DNA of 5,191 bases from Methanolinea sp. UBA477 (GCA_002509485.1 DAWO01000021.1:3394-8584); one strand, 5' to 3'. Shown: positions 1 to 5,191, numbered from the stretch's first letter. Translations and numbers: made by a program. The notes: a model not told the origin generated them from the letters alone.

Positions 1-449
1 GACAGGTCTGCCGCGGTTCCACATGACTCTACCAGCACCTCTTCACTCGAGTACATCCTTCCACCGTCTCCTTCGTTGGAATAATCGATGATACGGGTTG
101 TCTCAAGGTTGTTCTGCGGAGTCACCTGGTTCCCTGTGTCCACCCGTATGGTCTGGTCATACGAGATGTTGCCATCCGTGGCCATGGTCTCCTCGAAATA
201 TCCGACAGTGTTCACACCCTCTCCACTTGGGTTGAGTGGGGGGTTGTCGTTGAGGTTTTCGTTGCCCTGCTGGAACACAATGTCTGTATTACTTCTCAGA
301 TCTCCCGAAGCTGAAGCAGATATGGAGACTACCAGCATGGAAGTCTCGTTGCTTGCGGGAATTGTCCGTGCACCCTGCACGCTCCCTGTACCTGCGATCA
401 TCAGAATTACGATGATAGCAAAAACTAGAGTAAATTCTCTCTTTATCAT
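1..449 (-). CDS. Secreted protein of unknown function, N-terminal 149 codons (runs off left edge)
   Basis: This frame is open from an ATG at 449 to the window edge, so the C terminus is missing. I do not recognise a named family. Residues 1-27 form a classic signal peptide: a basic start (MIKRE), a hydrophobic core over about residues 7-20, then GSVQGA as a likely cleavage site. The mature part is polar and rich in Asn, Ser, Thr and Gly, with two N-glycosylation sequons (Asn34 and Asn94). It includes a beta-strand-like stretch NISYDQTIRVDTGNQ around residue 100 and a GDGGRMYSSEEV stretch around residues 127-138. This suggests an exported or cell-surface beta-rich protein. The start is supported by AAGGTGG four bases upstream and by a TATA-like box about 45 bases upstream. 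It lies downstream of another small secreted protein on the same strand but has its own promoter signals. Export is fairly certain; function is unknown. Confidence 0.8.
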   Translation of the reverse strand, partial: MIKREFTLVFAIIVILMIAGTGSVQGARTIPASNETSMLVVSISASASGDLRSNTDIVFQQGNENLNDNPPLNPSGEGVNTVGYFEETMATDGNISYDQTIRVDTGNQVTPQNNLETTRIIDYSNEGDGGRMYSSEEVLVESCGTAADL

Positions 450-453
450 TTCG

Positions 454-460
454 CCACCTT
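454..460 (-). promoter_or_regulatory. Shine-Dalgarno site of the left-edge secreted protein
   Basis: On the minus strand this reads AAGGTGG, four bases before the ATG at 449. It matches the GAGGTGA part of the archaeal anti-Shine-Dalgarno complement and fixes the start of an otherwise unrecognised gene. Confidence 0.6.
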
Positions 461-489
461 GATTATTCAACAATTTTTTACCTGTTCAT

Positions 490-500
490 ACTATAAATAA
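490..500 (-). promoter_or_regulatory. Probable archaeal TATA box for the left-edge secreted protein
   Basis: The minus strand reads TTATTTATAGT, a good match to the archaeal TATA consensus (TTTATATA-like). It ends about 41 bases before the ATG at 449, which predicts a leader of roughly 15-20 bases that would include the AAGGTGG site. The spacing is almost the same as for the next gene upstream (TATA at 1005-1012, start at 961). Confidence 0.5.
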
Positions 501-539
501 CTTCACTTCAGATATGATCCCGGCAATTCTCACGATGGG

Positions 540-576
540 AAAAAAGAACGAAATCAGGCAGTTCTGGAGAAAAAAA
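540..576 (-). terminator. T-rich probable terminator after the small secreted protein
   Basis: Read on the minus strand, this stretch follows the TAA stop at 593-595. It holds a run of seven T (570-576) and a run of six T (540-545) in a pyrimidine-rich context, with no convincing stem-loop. Archaeal transcription commonly ends at T-rich tracts of this kind. The rest of the gap (450-592) holds the TATA box and ribosome binding site of the next gene, and I see no RNA gene or small reading frame in it. Confidence 0.4.
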
Positions 577-592
577 GAGAGAATTAAAGAGA

Positions 593-961
593 TTAGAGCA
601 TTCCGGAATTGAAATTCGCGTTATAGCCGAAGTAGTTTATCGTTCCGTGTACCCTGACAGACTGCTCAAACCTGATCTCCTCATTTTCGGACTGGTGGTA
701 CATATTGCTGAAAGCAGATGCACTCCCGATAGATCCCGTTGCGGTGCTTGAGGATGGTTTTGCACCCGAGATAGACTGCAGATATTCGGTAAGCCCTGTT
801 GATCCCTCCATTCCAGATACCATCGATTTCAGGGAGTCCGTCACGATGGGCGAGTTGCCCGAGCCGTGCACCGCGATGGAATATGCGGATACTGTTCCAC
901 ACGCCATCGTCAGGAGGGCTATTGCAATCACGGAAAAAATCATGATCTTTCTTGTTACCAT
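593..961 (-). CDS. Small secreted protein of unknown function, 122 aa
   Basis: This is a complete reading frame with an ATG at 961 and a TAA stop. I recognise no named family. Residues 1-26 are a signal peptide: basic MVTRK, hydrophobic core at about 7-20, and TVSA as the likely cleavage site before Tyr27. Cys21 inside the signal could suggest a lipoprotein, but the bases before it (TMA) fit a lipobox poorly. The mature protein has a Gly/Ser/Thr-rich middle (about residues 31-85, including KPSSSTATGSIGSAS) and ends in alternating beta-type sequence RFEQSVRVHGTINYFGY followed by a short NSGML tail. It probably sits outside the membrane. A strong GGAGG site and a TATA box precede it. It follows thiL by 63 bases on the same strand but appears to have its own promoter, and it is more AT-rich than thiL. 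Confidence 0.8.
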   Translation of the reverse strand: MVTRKIMIFSVIAIALLTMACGTVSAYSIAVHGSGNSPIVTDSLKSMVSGMEGSTGLTEYLQSISGAKPSSSTATGSIGSASAFSNMYHQSENEEIRFEQSVRVHGTINYFGYNANFNSGML

Positions 962-971
962 ATTTGTCTTT

Positions 972-976
972 CCTCC
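972..976 (-). promoter_or_regulatory. Strong Shine-Dalgarno site of the 122-aa secreted protein
   Basis: The minus strand reads AAAGGAGGAAAG, with the GGAGG core about ten bases before the ATG at 961. It is the strongest ribosome binding site in the window and suggests the protein may be made in quantity. Confidence 0.65.
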
Positions 977-1004
977 TTTCCAATCTAGTACTCAACACCA
1001 GAAA

Positions 1005-1012
1005 TTTAAATA
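1005..1012 (-). promoter_or_regulatory. Probable archaeal TATA box for the 122-aa secreted protein
   Basis: The minus strand reads TATTTAAA, preceded by a purine-rich GAGAGAAAG that could serve as a TFB recognition element. It lies about 44-51 bases before the ATG at 961, so the predicted start of transcription falls near 980 with a leader of about 20 bases holding the GGAGG site. The box begins only about a dozen bases after the thiL stop. No clear T-rich terminator separates it from thiL, so read-through from the upstream operon is also possible. Confidence 0.55.
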
Positions 1013-1024
1013 CTTTCTCTCCGC

Positions 1025-1888
1025 TCACTCATCCCACAGATGCTGGTAACCCTTTATATCTGCCTTTTTTCCGTCTACAAGGACGTCGCAGCCTTTGATC
1101 ACCGATCCAATAACCTGGATATCAAGATCTTTGGGCAGCACGATCTCGGGCGGGCAGGTACAGATGAGGCCGAAATCCCCTCCACCATAGAGTGAAAATT
1201 CCCTGGCCTCCTCTGTCGGAATATCCGCGAGCCTGGGGAGTGCTCCGCTATCCACCATGTACCCGCAGCCCGGGTTCGCCTCCATCATATCATGGAGCGA
1301 GATGACCAGGCCGTCACTGTTGTCCATCATGGATGTGACCCCTGCCTGTGCGAGGATCATCCCCTCCCGGACCATGGGCACCGGTTCGAACAGGAAACGA
1401 TCATACTGGTGATACCCCGCAAGCGCGGCCTGTGCCCTCCCCGGCACCCCGGTGACGCAGAGGAGATCTCCCGGCCTCGCCCCGGCCCTCCGGATCGGGT
1501 GATCAGTAAACCCGATTCCCGAACTCACCATCGTCAGCTCACCGTGTGCGTCCAGGTCACCCCCTGCAAGGACTGCCCCGTGCCTGTCGCAGCATTCGCG
1601 TGCACCCTGGAGGATCGCCTTCAGCCTGCTTCCCCTGTCCAGCCCGACTGCCAGCATCACGAAGCAGGGGGCGGCTCCCATCGCGGCGATATCGGAGAGC
1701 GTGACCGCGATGCTCATCCAGCCCCGTTGCCAGTCGGTCATTCCGGCAGGGAAATCCGCCGTCTCGTGGAGCATGTCGGTCGAAGCGACCATACTCGTTT
1801 CTCCGAAGCGAAAGACCGCACAGTCATCGAGACAGTGTTCCCGCCCGATGACGTCCATCACGACTCTCCGGAGCTCCCGTTCATCCAA
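1025..1888 (-). CDS. thiL: Thiamine-monophosphate kinase ThiL (TTG start)
   Basis: ThiL uses ATP to phosphorylate thiamine monophosphate to thiamine diphosphate, the last step of vitamin B1 cofactor synthesis, in the cytoplasm. Family signatures occur in the expected order: DDCAVF (residues 21-26), STDML (36-40), TLSDIAAMGA (63-72), GGD (109-111), and DNSDGL (189-194, the family's DISDGL). The usual GGED motif near the C terminus reads GGGD (235-238). At 287 aa it is a little shorter than the bacterial enzyme (about 325 aa in E. coli). The start is TTG at 1888: an in-frame TGA lies two codons upstream, and AGGAGA lies ten bases before the TTG. The first in-frame ATG (codon 11) would remove the conserved-looking N-terminal helix. 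The start overlaps the stop of the DUF460 gene by eight bases, which suggests translational coupling. HypE or AIR synthetase are related folds, but the motifs favour ThiL. Confidence 0.92.
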   Translation of the reverse strand: MDERELRRVVMDVIGREHCLDDCAVFRFGETSMVASTDMLHETADFPAGMTDWQRGWMSIAVTLSDIAAMGAAPCFVMLAVGLDRGSRLKAILQGARECCDRHGAVLAGGDLDAHGELTMVSSGIGFTDHPIRRAGARPGDLLCVTGVPGRAQAALAGYHQYDRFLFEPVPMVREGMILAQAGVTSMMDNSDGLVISLHDMMEANPGCGYMVDSGALPRLADIPTEEAREFSLYGGGDFGLICTCPPEIVLPKDLDIQVIGSVIKGCDVLVDGKKADIKGYQHLWDE

Positions 1889-3833
1889 CCTTCCTCATCT
1901 CCTTACCCCGCTCTGTCCGGTACTCTTCGAAGATATGCTCGACCATGCGTGCTTTCTTCTCGTGGTCGTACTCCCTCTGCCCGTCTTCCCACTTCTCAAA
2001 GGCATCTTCAAGCAGATCCCGTGCGATATAGGCGAGCTTGCCCCTGGTTTCCACCGCCCCGGAAGAAACCAGGAGAAGCGGCAGCCCGAGATCCCTGGTC
2101 GCCTCAACAAGGGCTGGATCGGGCTCGTTCTCCGGCAGGCATCCCACAACAACAGCCCTGACCCCGGTCTCTCCAAGCTCCTTTACCACGCTTCGGCCCC
2201 ACCCGTCGATCCTGTGGACATACAGGAGGTCGTCCTTCCTGATTCCCATCTCCTCCTGGAGGGTCCATACCCCCTCACGGGTGAGCATGGGAAGGACCTT
2301 TGCAGGGATTGCGGCGGCGTCGGGCGGCGCCTCCTCGAACGTTCTCAGCCGGTCAATCTTCTTTTTCAGGTTCTTCGATCTCCGCTCCTCCTTCCGGAGG
2401 TTCTTCTTCAGATTCTGGATGATCACGTCACGCTTTGCAATCTCCGTATCTTTTCTTATCTTTTCGTCCTGCCGTGACCTGATCTTCTTCATGCGCCCCT
2501 TCAGCCGGACTATCTCGTGGTCTCTCTCCCTGATCTCTTCCTGCATCTCCTGCACGAGGAGACGGAGCCTCTTCACCGTGCCGTCAAGTATCCGGACTCT
2601 TTCATCCCGCCGTTCATCGACCTCAACCCCGGGTGGCGCCTCCTCTGCCGGCAAAACCTTCTCCTTCATCTCGGAAAGCACCTGCTCAAGAGACTGCCCC
2701 CGCACGATTCCTGCCCTCACCTCGTCGAGGTCGTGCCCGGGTGGGACCCTCCGTACCAGGCTCTGGAACTTGTTCTTGTAACTCCGGTACGCGTCGAGTG
2801 CCGCGGCAAGCGCATCCCGCTCGTGGTCGTTCTCATACGGGTACCGGGACGCAAGTTCGAGCTTTGTCTCAACACTCATATCCTGTCTTGGCGAATGGGC
2901 GACTCCGTTGAATGCCCGGCGAATCTTCTCGACCGAGAAAGGCATGTCATGGACATCGGACGCGATGACAAGGGGTTTTCCGACTCTGTAGAGCACCTCG
3001 ATGACATCCGACATGGAAGTCTGGCGCGAGCTGCTCAGGTGGAGGAGGTTTCCATCGAGATCAAGGGCGGCGATTGCTGTCGTGGTCCCCGGATCCATCC
3101 CAACGATGAGGTATCTCGGCTTTCCGGAGAGTGGCCGGAACCGTATCCGGTCAAGTCGCTTCCCCCCGATCCGGACCTGCACATCCGCTCCACGGGACGT
3201 GCTCACCGGGATCTCGTCTCGGGGGGCATAGACCTCAAAGAAAGCCCTGCTCAGTCCTCCGAAGGCTTTCGTCTCCCTCTTCTCGTATTTCAGACCTGCA
3301 GAGACGAGCTCCATCTCGATCTCCCGTGCCTTCTGCTGGACCGCCCCGTGTATCTTTCGTACATACCGGTTCTGGCTCCATCCCCCCTTGCCCGGCGATC
3401 GGTGCCTGCTGACCACGATCTCACTCGTGTTTTCGAAAGCGATCACCTCGGCGCCTGCACCAAGCGACGCGACCCTGGCAATCGTCCTCGCCTCGTCGAA
3501 GGGATCGAACCGGTTGAAGCTGATATTGAACCTGCTGGCAACCTTTCCAAGGCTCTCCTTTCTCTCTCCGCCGGTCACCTGCACCAGCCTTACCCTTGGC
3601 GGCAGTGCCTGGAGAAAGGCATAGAGGTCGTGCTGGTCGGCCGCGATCTCCTGGAGGCTGTCGACTGCGAGTATGTCGGGCTTCTCCTCGTTCAAGATAC
3701 GGAAGAGGCGGAATCCGGTCACTTCGTCTTCTGATCGGATCCTGTCTCCCGCCATCCGGATCAGTGCATAGCGGGGCCTCCGCGAGCGTGACCTCACAGA
3801 ACCACTGATGATATCAATCCCGTATACCCTCAT
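1881..3833 (-). CDS. DUF460 (COG2433) protein, predicted RNase H-fold protein with coiled coil, 650 aa
   Basis: I assign this to the archaeal DUF460/COG2433 family, annotated as a possible RuvC/YqgF-like nuclease of unconfirmed role. Visible layout: residues 1-125, a probable RNase H-like domain (YGIDI with Asp7, LAVDS with Asp58, DPFDEARTIA with Asp113); residues 130-237, a segment with GKGGWSQNRY (148-157) and SRGADVQVRI (213-222); residues 240-352, a clearer RNase H/RuvC-like domain (GMDPGTTT with Asp247, ASDVHD with Asp293, DHERDALAAAL with Asp340); about 405-498, a Lys/Arg/Glu-rich coiled coil; 508-650, an alpha/beta domain with a charged helical tail. There is no signal peptide or membrane segment, so it is cytoplasmic. 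The start is ATG 3833, inside ATGA shared with the rio2 stop, with GGAGAGTGA upstream. The frame stays open a further 92 codons into rio2, but that extension is Arg-rich shadow sequence. Family assignment is firm; a nuclease or peptidyl-tRNA role is inference. Confidence 0.88.
   Translation of the reverse strand: MRVYGIDIISGSVRSRSRRPRYALIRMAGDRIRSEDEVTGFRLFRILNEEKPDILAVDSLQEIAADQHDLYAFLQALPPRVRLVQVTGGERKESLGKVASRFNISFNRFDPFDEARTIARVASLGAGAEVIAFENTSEIVVSRHRSPGKGGWSQNRYVRKIHGAVQQKAREIEMELVSAGLKYEKRETKAFGGLSRAFFEVYAPRDEIPVSTSRGADVQVRIGGKRLDRIRFRPLSGKPRYLIVGMDPGTTTAIAALDLDGNLLHLSSSRQTSMSDVIEVLYRVGKPLVIASDVHDMPFSVEKIRRAFNGVAHSPRQDMSVETKLELASRYPYENDHERDALAAALDAYRSYKNKFQSLVRRVPPGHDLDEVRAGIVRGQSLEQVLSEMKEKVLPAEEAPPGVEVDERRDERVRILDGTVKRLRLLVQEMQEEIRERDHEIVRLKGRMKKIRSRQDEKIRKDTEIAKRDVIIQNLKKNLRKEERRSKNLKKKIDRLRTFEEAPPDAAAIPAKVLPMLTREGVWTLQEEMGIRKDDLLYVHRIDGWGRSVVKELGETGVRAVVVGCLPENEPDPALVEATRDLGLPLLLVSSGAVETRGKLAYIARDLLEDAFEKWEDGQREYDHEKKARMVEHIFEEYRTERGKEMRKVG
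1898..1903 (-). promoter_or_regulatory. Shine-Dalgarno site that decides the thiL TTG start
   Basis: The minus strand reads AGGAGA inside the last codons of the DUF460 gene, about ten bases before the TTG at 1888. Together with the in-frame stop just upstream of the TTG, it makes the TTG the only well-supported start. Confidence 0.55.
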
Positions 3834-4687
3834 TCGGTCACTCTCCGGATCGCCTCTTTCACCGGGATCTCGAGCTGGTACTTCCGCTGGAAATACCGGG
3901 TGATATTCTCCATGTCGCGTGCCAGGAGATCCCCGGCATTGGGATGACCGGCCTCCACCCACTGGGGCCAGTCGATGAGATAGACCCGCCCTTCGTCTAC
4001 CATGACATTGTACTCCGAGAGATCGACATGGATCACCCCGGCCCTGAATGCGTTTCCTGCCTCTTCCAGGATCTGGTCGAGAATTCCTGCGGGATCTTCC
4101 AGCCTGCATCTGTTGAGGTTTGTGCCCCTGATAAATTCCATCACGACCACGTGGCGGTTTATTGCAACCGGGAGCGGGACGCTCGTTTTGGGATGGAGAC
4201 GTGTCAGGGCGTCGTACTCCCTCTCGGCCGAGTACCTCGATGCAAAGATCCAGGGACAGTGGCCTTCATCAGGCATATATTCCCGTGTTACCCGTACAGA
4301 CTGAAAAGATCTCTGGCCCACGTGGTGGAACTTCATGGTAACAGGCCCGAGTCCAAGCGCCTCGTATACAATGGACTCTTTTCCTTCCCCTATCGGACAG
4401 CCAAGAGCACTCACAACACCCCGCTTTGTAAGGGTGAGCAGGGCCAGCGTGTCGTATCCACCAAAGACCAGTGCGTAGCCTTCATACGGAACCGTATCAA
4501 AACGGACCATCCCCATGTCCATCAATCGCCCAAGGCGGTAGGCGATCTCGGATTCGGAGAGTCCCATCGTTTTTTTTATCAGGTCAAGAGGGACCCAGCG
4601 ATACCTCTTCATCAGGCGTTCGAGCGCTACCAGGATACGTATCTCGTACCTGTGCAGGTTTCGTATCTGGTCAGCTGAAATTGGCAT
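3830..4687 (-). CDS. rio2: RIO2-family serine kinase/ATPase
   Basis: RIO2 is an atypical kinase/ATPase that acts in maturation of the small ribosomal subunit. The order of domains fits archaeal RIO2. Residues 1-90 are an N-terminal winged-helix domain (YRWVPLDLIKKTMGLSESEI, then LTKRG). Residues 98-108 are the nucleotide-binding loop (PIGEGKESIVY), with Lys119 in TMKFHHVGQRSF. Residues 182-187 are the hinge (VMEFIR). Residues 220-230 are the catalytic loop HVDLSEYNVMV with Asp222 and Asn227, and residues 238-242 are the metal-binding IDWPQ with Asp239. The length of 285 aa and the key-residue positions match the Archaeoglobus fulgidus enzyme as I recall it (282 aa; Lys120, Asp218, Asn223, Asp235). 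The catalytic loop has HVD where HGD is common, with no loss of a catalytic residue. No Shine-Dalgarno site precedes the ATG, so a leaderless or very short-leader transcript is likely. It is the first gene of the operon, and its TGA overlaps the DUF460 ATG. Confidence 0.95.
   Translation of the reverse strand: MPISADQIRNLHRYEIRILVALERLMKRYRWVPLDLIKKTMGLSESEIAYRLGRLMDMGMVRFDTVPYEGYALVFGGYDTLALLTLTKRGVVSALGCPIGEGKESIVYEALGLGPVTMKFHHVGQRSFQSVRVTREYMPDEGHCPWIFASRYSAEREYDALTRLHPKTSVPLPVAINRHVVVMEFIRGTNLNRCRLEDPAGILDQILEEAGNAFRAGVIHVDLSEYNVMVDEGRVYLIDWPQWVEAGHPNAGDLLARDMENITRYFQRKYQLEIPVKEAIRRVTE
3843..3846 (-). promoter_or_regulatory. Shine-Dalgarno site supporting the DUF460 start at 3833
   Basis: The minus strand reads GGAGAGTGA, one base off the archaeal GGAGGTGA consensus. 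The GGAG core lies nine bases before the ATG at 3833, within the end of rio2. This favours the internal ATG over the longer upstream reading frame. Confidence 0.55.
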
Positions 4688-4700
4688 GTATTCTACACAA

Positions 4701-4722
4701 TTTATCTATGGGAATTGATAAA
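4701..4722. promoter_or_regulatory. Divergent rio2/ttuA promoter region with an inverted repeat (TTTATC-N10-GATAAA)
   Basis: The 54 bases between the two divergent starts contain TTTATC (4701-4706) and its exact reverse complement GATAAA (4717-4722), ten bases apart. On the plus strand, the first copy lies 36-41 bases before the ttuA ATG, a good TATA distance with a short leader. On the minus strand, the second copy reads TTTATC and lies 30-35 bases before the rio2 ATG, which predicts a leaderless or nearly leaderless transcript and agrees with the missing Shine-Dalgarno site. The two boxes lie inside each other's promoter space. The repeat could equally be a regulator's operator. Confidence 0.45.
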
Positions 4723-4741
4723 GGTTGATCTGGTACCCCCG

Positions 4742-5191
4742 ATGCTGTGCAGCAAATGCAGGCGGCCGGCGATCATCTACCAGCGATACTCCGGTCTTCA
4801 CCTCTGCAGGAACCATTTTGTGGCCGATTTCCAGGCCAAGGCGAAGCGAGCCGTACGGACTCACGGGTGGCTTTCGCCTGGTGACTCGATCGCAGTGGCG
4901 TCCTCCGGGGGGAAAGATTCGGCGGCCCTCCTCCACTTTCTCCATGGACTCACGTGCGAAAGACGTGACCTGCGGCTTTGCGCGATCACGATAGATGAAG
5001 GCATCTCCGGATACCGCGATCCCGCAATCGCGGCAGGGATTGCGGAAACCCTTGGCGTTGAACACCATATATTCTCGTTTCGTGAAGCGTTCGGGACGAC
5101 CGTGGACGAGATTGTCCGGCTGCGTGGAGATTCTCTCTCGTGTTCGTATTGCGGAGTATTGAGGAGACGCCTGTTGAACACGGCCGCACGG
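4742..5191 (+). CDS. ttuA: TtuA/NcsA-type tRNA 2-thiolation protein, N-terminal 150 codons (runs off right edge)
   Basis: This ATP-pyrophosphatase (PP-loop) family adenylates a uridine in tRNA and replaces its 2-oxygen with sulfur, at U54 in TtuA or at the wobble U34 in NcsA/Ncs6. The frame is open from ATG 4742 to the window end; roughly half the protein is missing (the family is about 300 aa). Residues 3-25 hold an N-terminal zinc site (Cys3, Cys6, Cys22, His25). Residues 54-60 are the PP-loop SSGGKDS. Residues 83-91 read IDEGISGYR, typical of the family, and residues 134-137 are CSYC, followed by GVLRR. Its first cysteine is the position expected to hold the iron-sulfur cluster. The start fits family members that begin with Met-x-Cys. 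A sequence like AGGTTGAT lies about 12 bases upstream but is a weak ribosome binding site. It diverges from rio2. The family is certain; U34 or U54 specificity cannot be told from this part. Confidence 0.93.
   Translation, partial: MLCSKCRRPAIIYQRYSGLHLCRNHFVADFQAKAKRAVRTHGWLSPGDSIAVASSGGKDSAALLHFLHGLTCERRDLRLCAITIDEGISGYRDPAIAAGIAETLGVEHHIFSFREAFGTTVDEIVRLRGDSLSCSYCGVLRRRLLNTAAR

Noticed and set aside
88..462. Plus-strand open frame (124 codons) opposite the left-edge secreted protein
   Set aside because: The minus-strand frame has a signal peptide, ribosome binding site and TATA box; the plus-strand frame has none of these.
893..961. Lipoprotein attachment at Cys21 of the 122-aa secreted protein
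   Set aside because: The residues before the cysteine (T-M-A) fit a lipobox poorly, and the TVSA site a few residues later fits ordinary signal peptidase cleavage better.
1292..2161. Plus-strand open frame (289 codons) opposite thiL and the end of the DUF460 gene
   Set aside because: It spans the junction of two real genes on the other strand and has a His/Pro/Arg-rich composition typical of a shadow frame.
2517..3734. Long plus-strand open frame (405 codons) opposite the DUF460 gene
   Set aside because: It is antisense to a clearly conserved gene, its product shows no recognisable motif, and long antisense frames are common in GC-rich coding DNA.
3834..4109. A 92-codon upstream extension of the DUF460 reading frame
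   Set aside because: It lies wholly inside rio2 in another frame, is Arg/Gly/Pro-rich with no domain character, and the ATG at 3833 has a Shine-Dalgarno site, a stop/start overlap and the expected MRVYGIDI start of the domain.
4706..5068. Minus-strand open frame (120 codons) opposite ttuA
   Set aside because: The plus-strand frame carries the PP-loop and both cysteine motifs of the TtuA/NcsA family, so the minus frame is a shadow.
1..5191. CRISPR arrays, tRNA or rRNA genes, insertion sequences, attachment sites
   Set aside because: I saw no regularly spaced direct repeats, no tRNA-like TTCGA/anticodon arrangement, no transposase motifs and no terminal inverted repeats. The window is almost fully occupied by protein genes.

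Overview
The window looks like archaeal DNA, most likely from a Euryarchaeote of the Methanomicrobiales type; the genus is not resolved. The evidence is a RIO2-family atypical kinase, a DUF460/COG2433 protein (a family known from archaea), an archaeal-type TtuA/NcsA tRNA thiolase, TATA-box promoters about 40-50 bases ahead of the start codons, and Shine-Dalgarno sites of the GGAGGTGA type. The right four fifths is fairly GC-rich. The left fifth is visibly more AT-rich.

Layout, left to right. Positions 1-449 (minus) hold the start of a secreted protein that runs off the left edge. Positions 593-961 (minus) hold a second, small secreted protein. Each has its own TATA box and Shine-Dalgarno site, and a T-rich probable terminator lies between them. 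Positions 1025-4687 (minus) form a tight three-gene operon transcribed right to left: rio2, then a DUF460 gene, then thiL. The stop and start codons overlap by 4 bases (ATGA, rio2/DUF460) and 8 bases (TTGGATGA, DUF460/thiL). Positions 4742-5191 (plus) hold the first 150 codons of a TtuA/NcsA-type tRNA 2-thiolation enzyme, diverging from rio2 across only 54 bases. Those 54 bases contain a perfect inverted repeat, TTTATC-N10-GATAAA, that could supply a TATA box to each direction.

How the genes fit together. RIO2 acts in small-subunit maturation and TtuA/NcsA in tRNA wobble-uridine thiolation, so the DUF460 protein sits between two translation genes. Its layout is unusual: a probable RNase H-like domain at the N terminus, a segment carrying GKGGWSQNRY (similar to the catalytic-loop region of eRF1/VLRF1-type peptidyl-tRNA hydrolases), a second RNase H-like domain, a long charged coiled coil, and a C-terminal alpha/beta domain. 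This is the best candidate in the window for undescribed biology, perhaps in ribosome or tRNA quality control. That role is inference from motif and neighbourhood, not demonstrated. ThiL, which makes thiamine diphosphate, appears to be a co-transcribed passenger with no obvious functional link.
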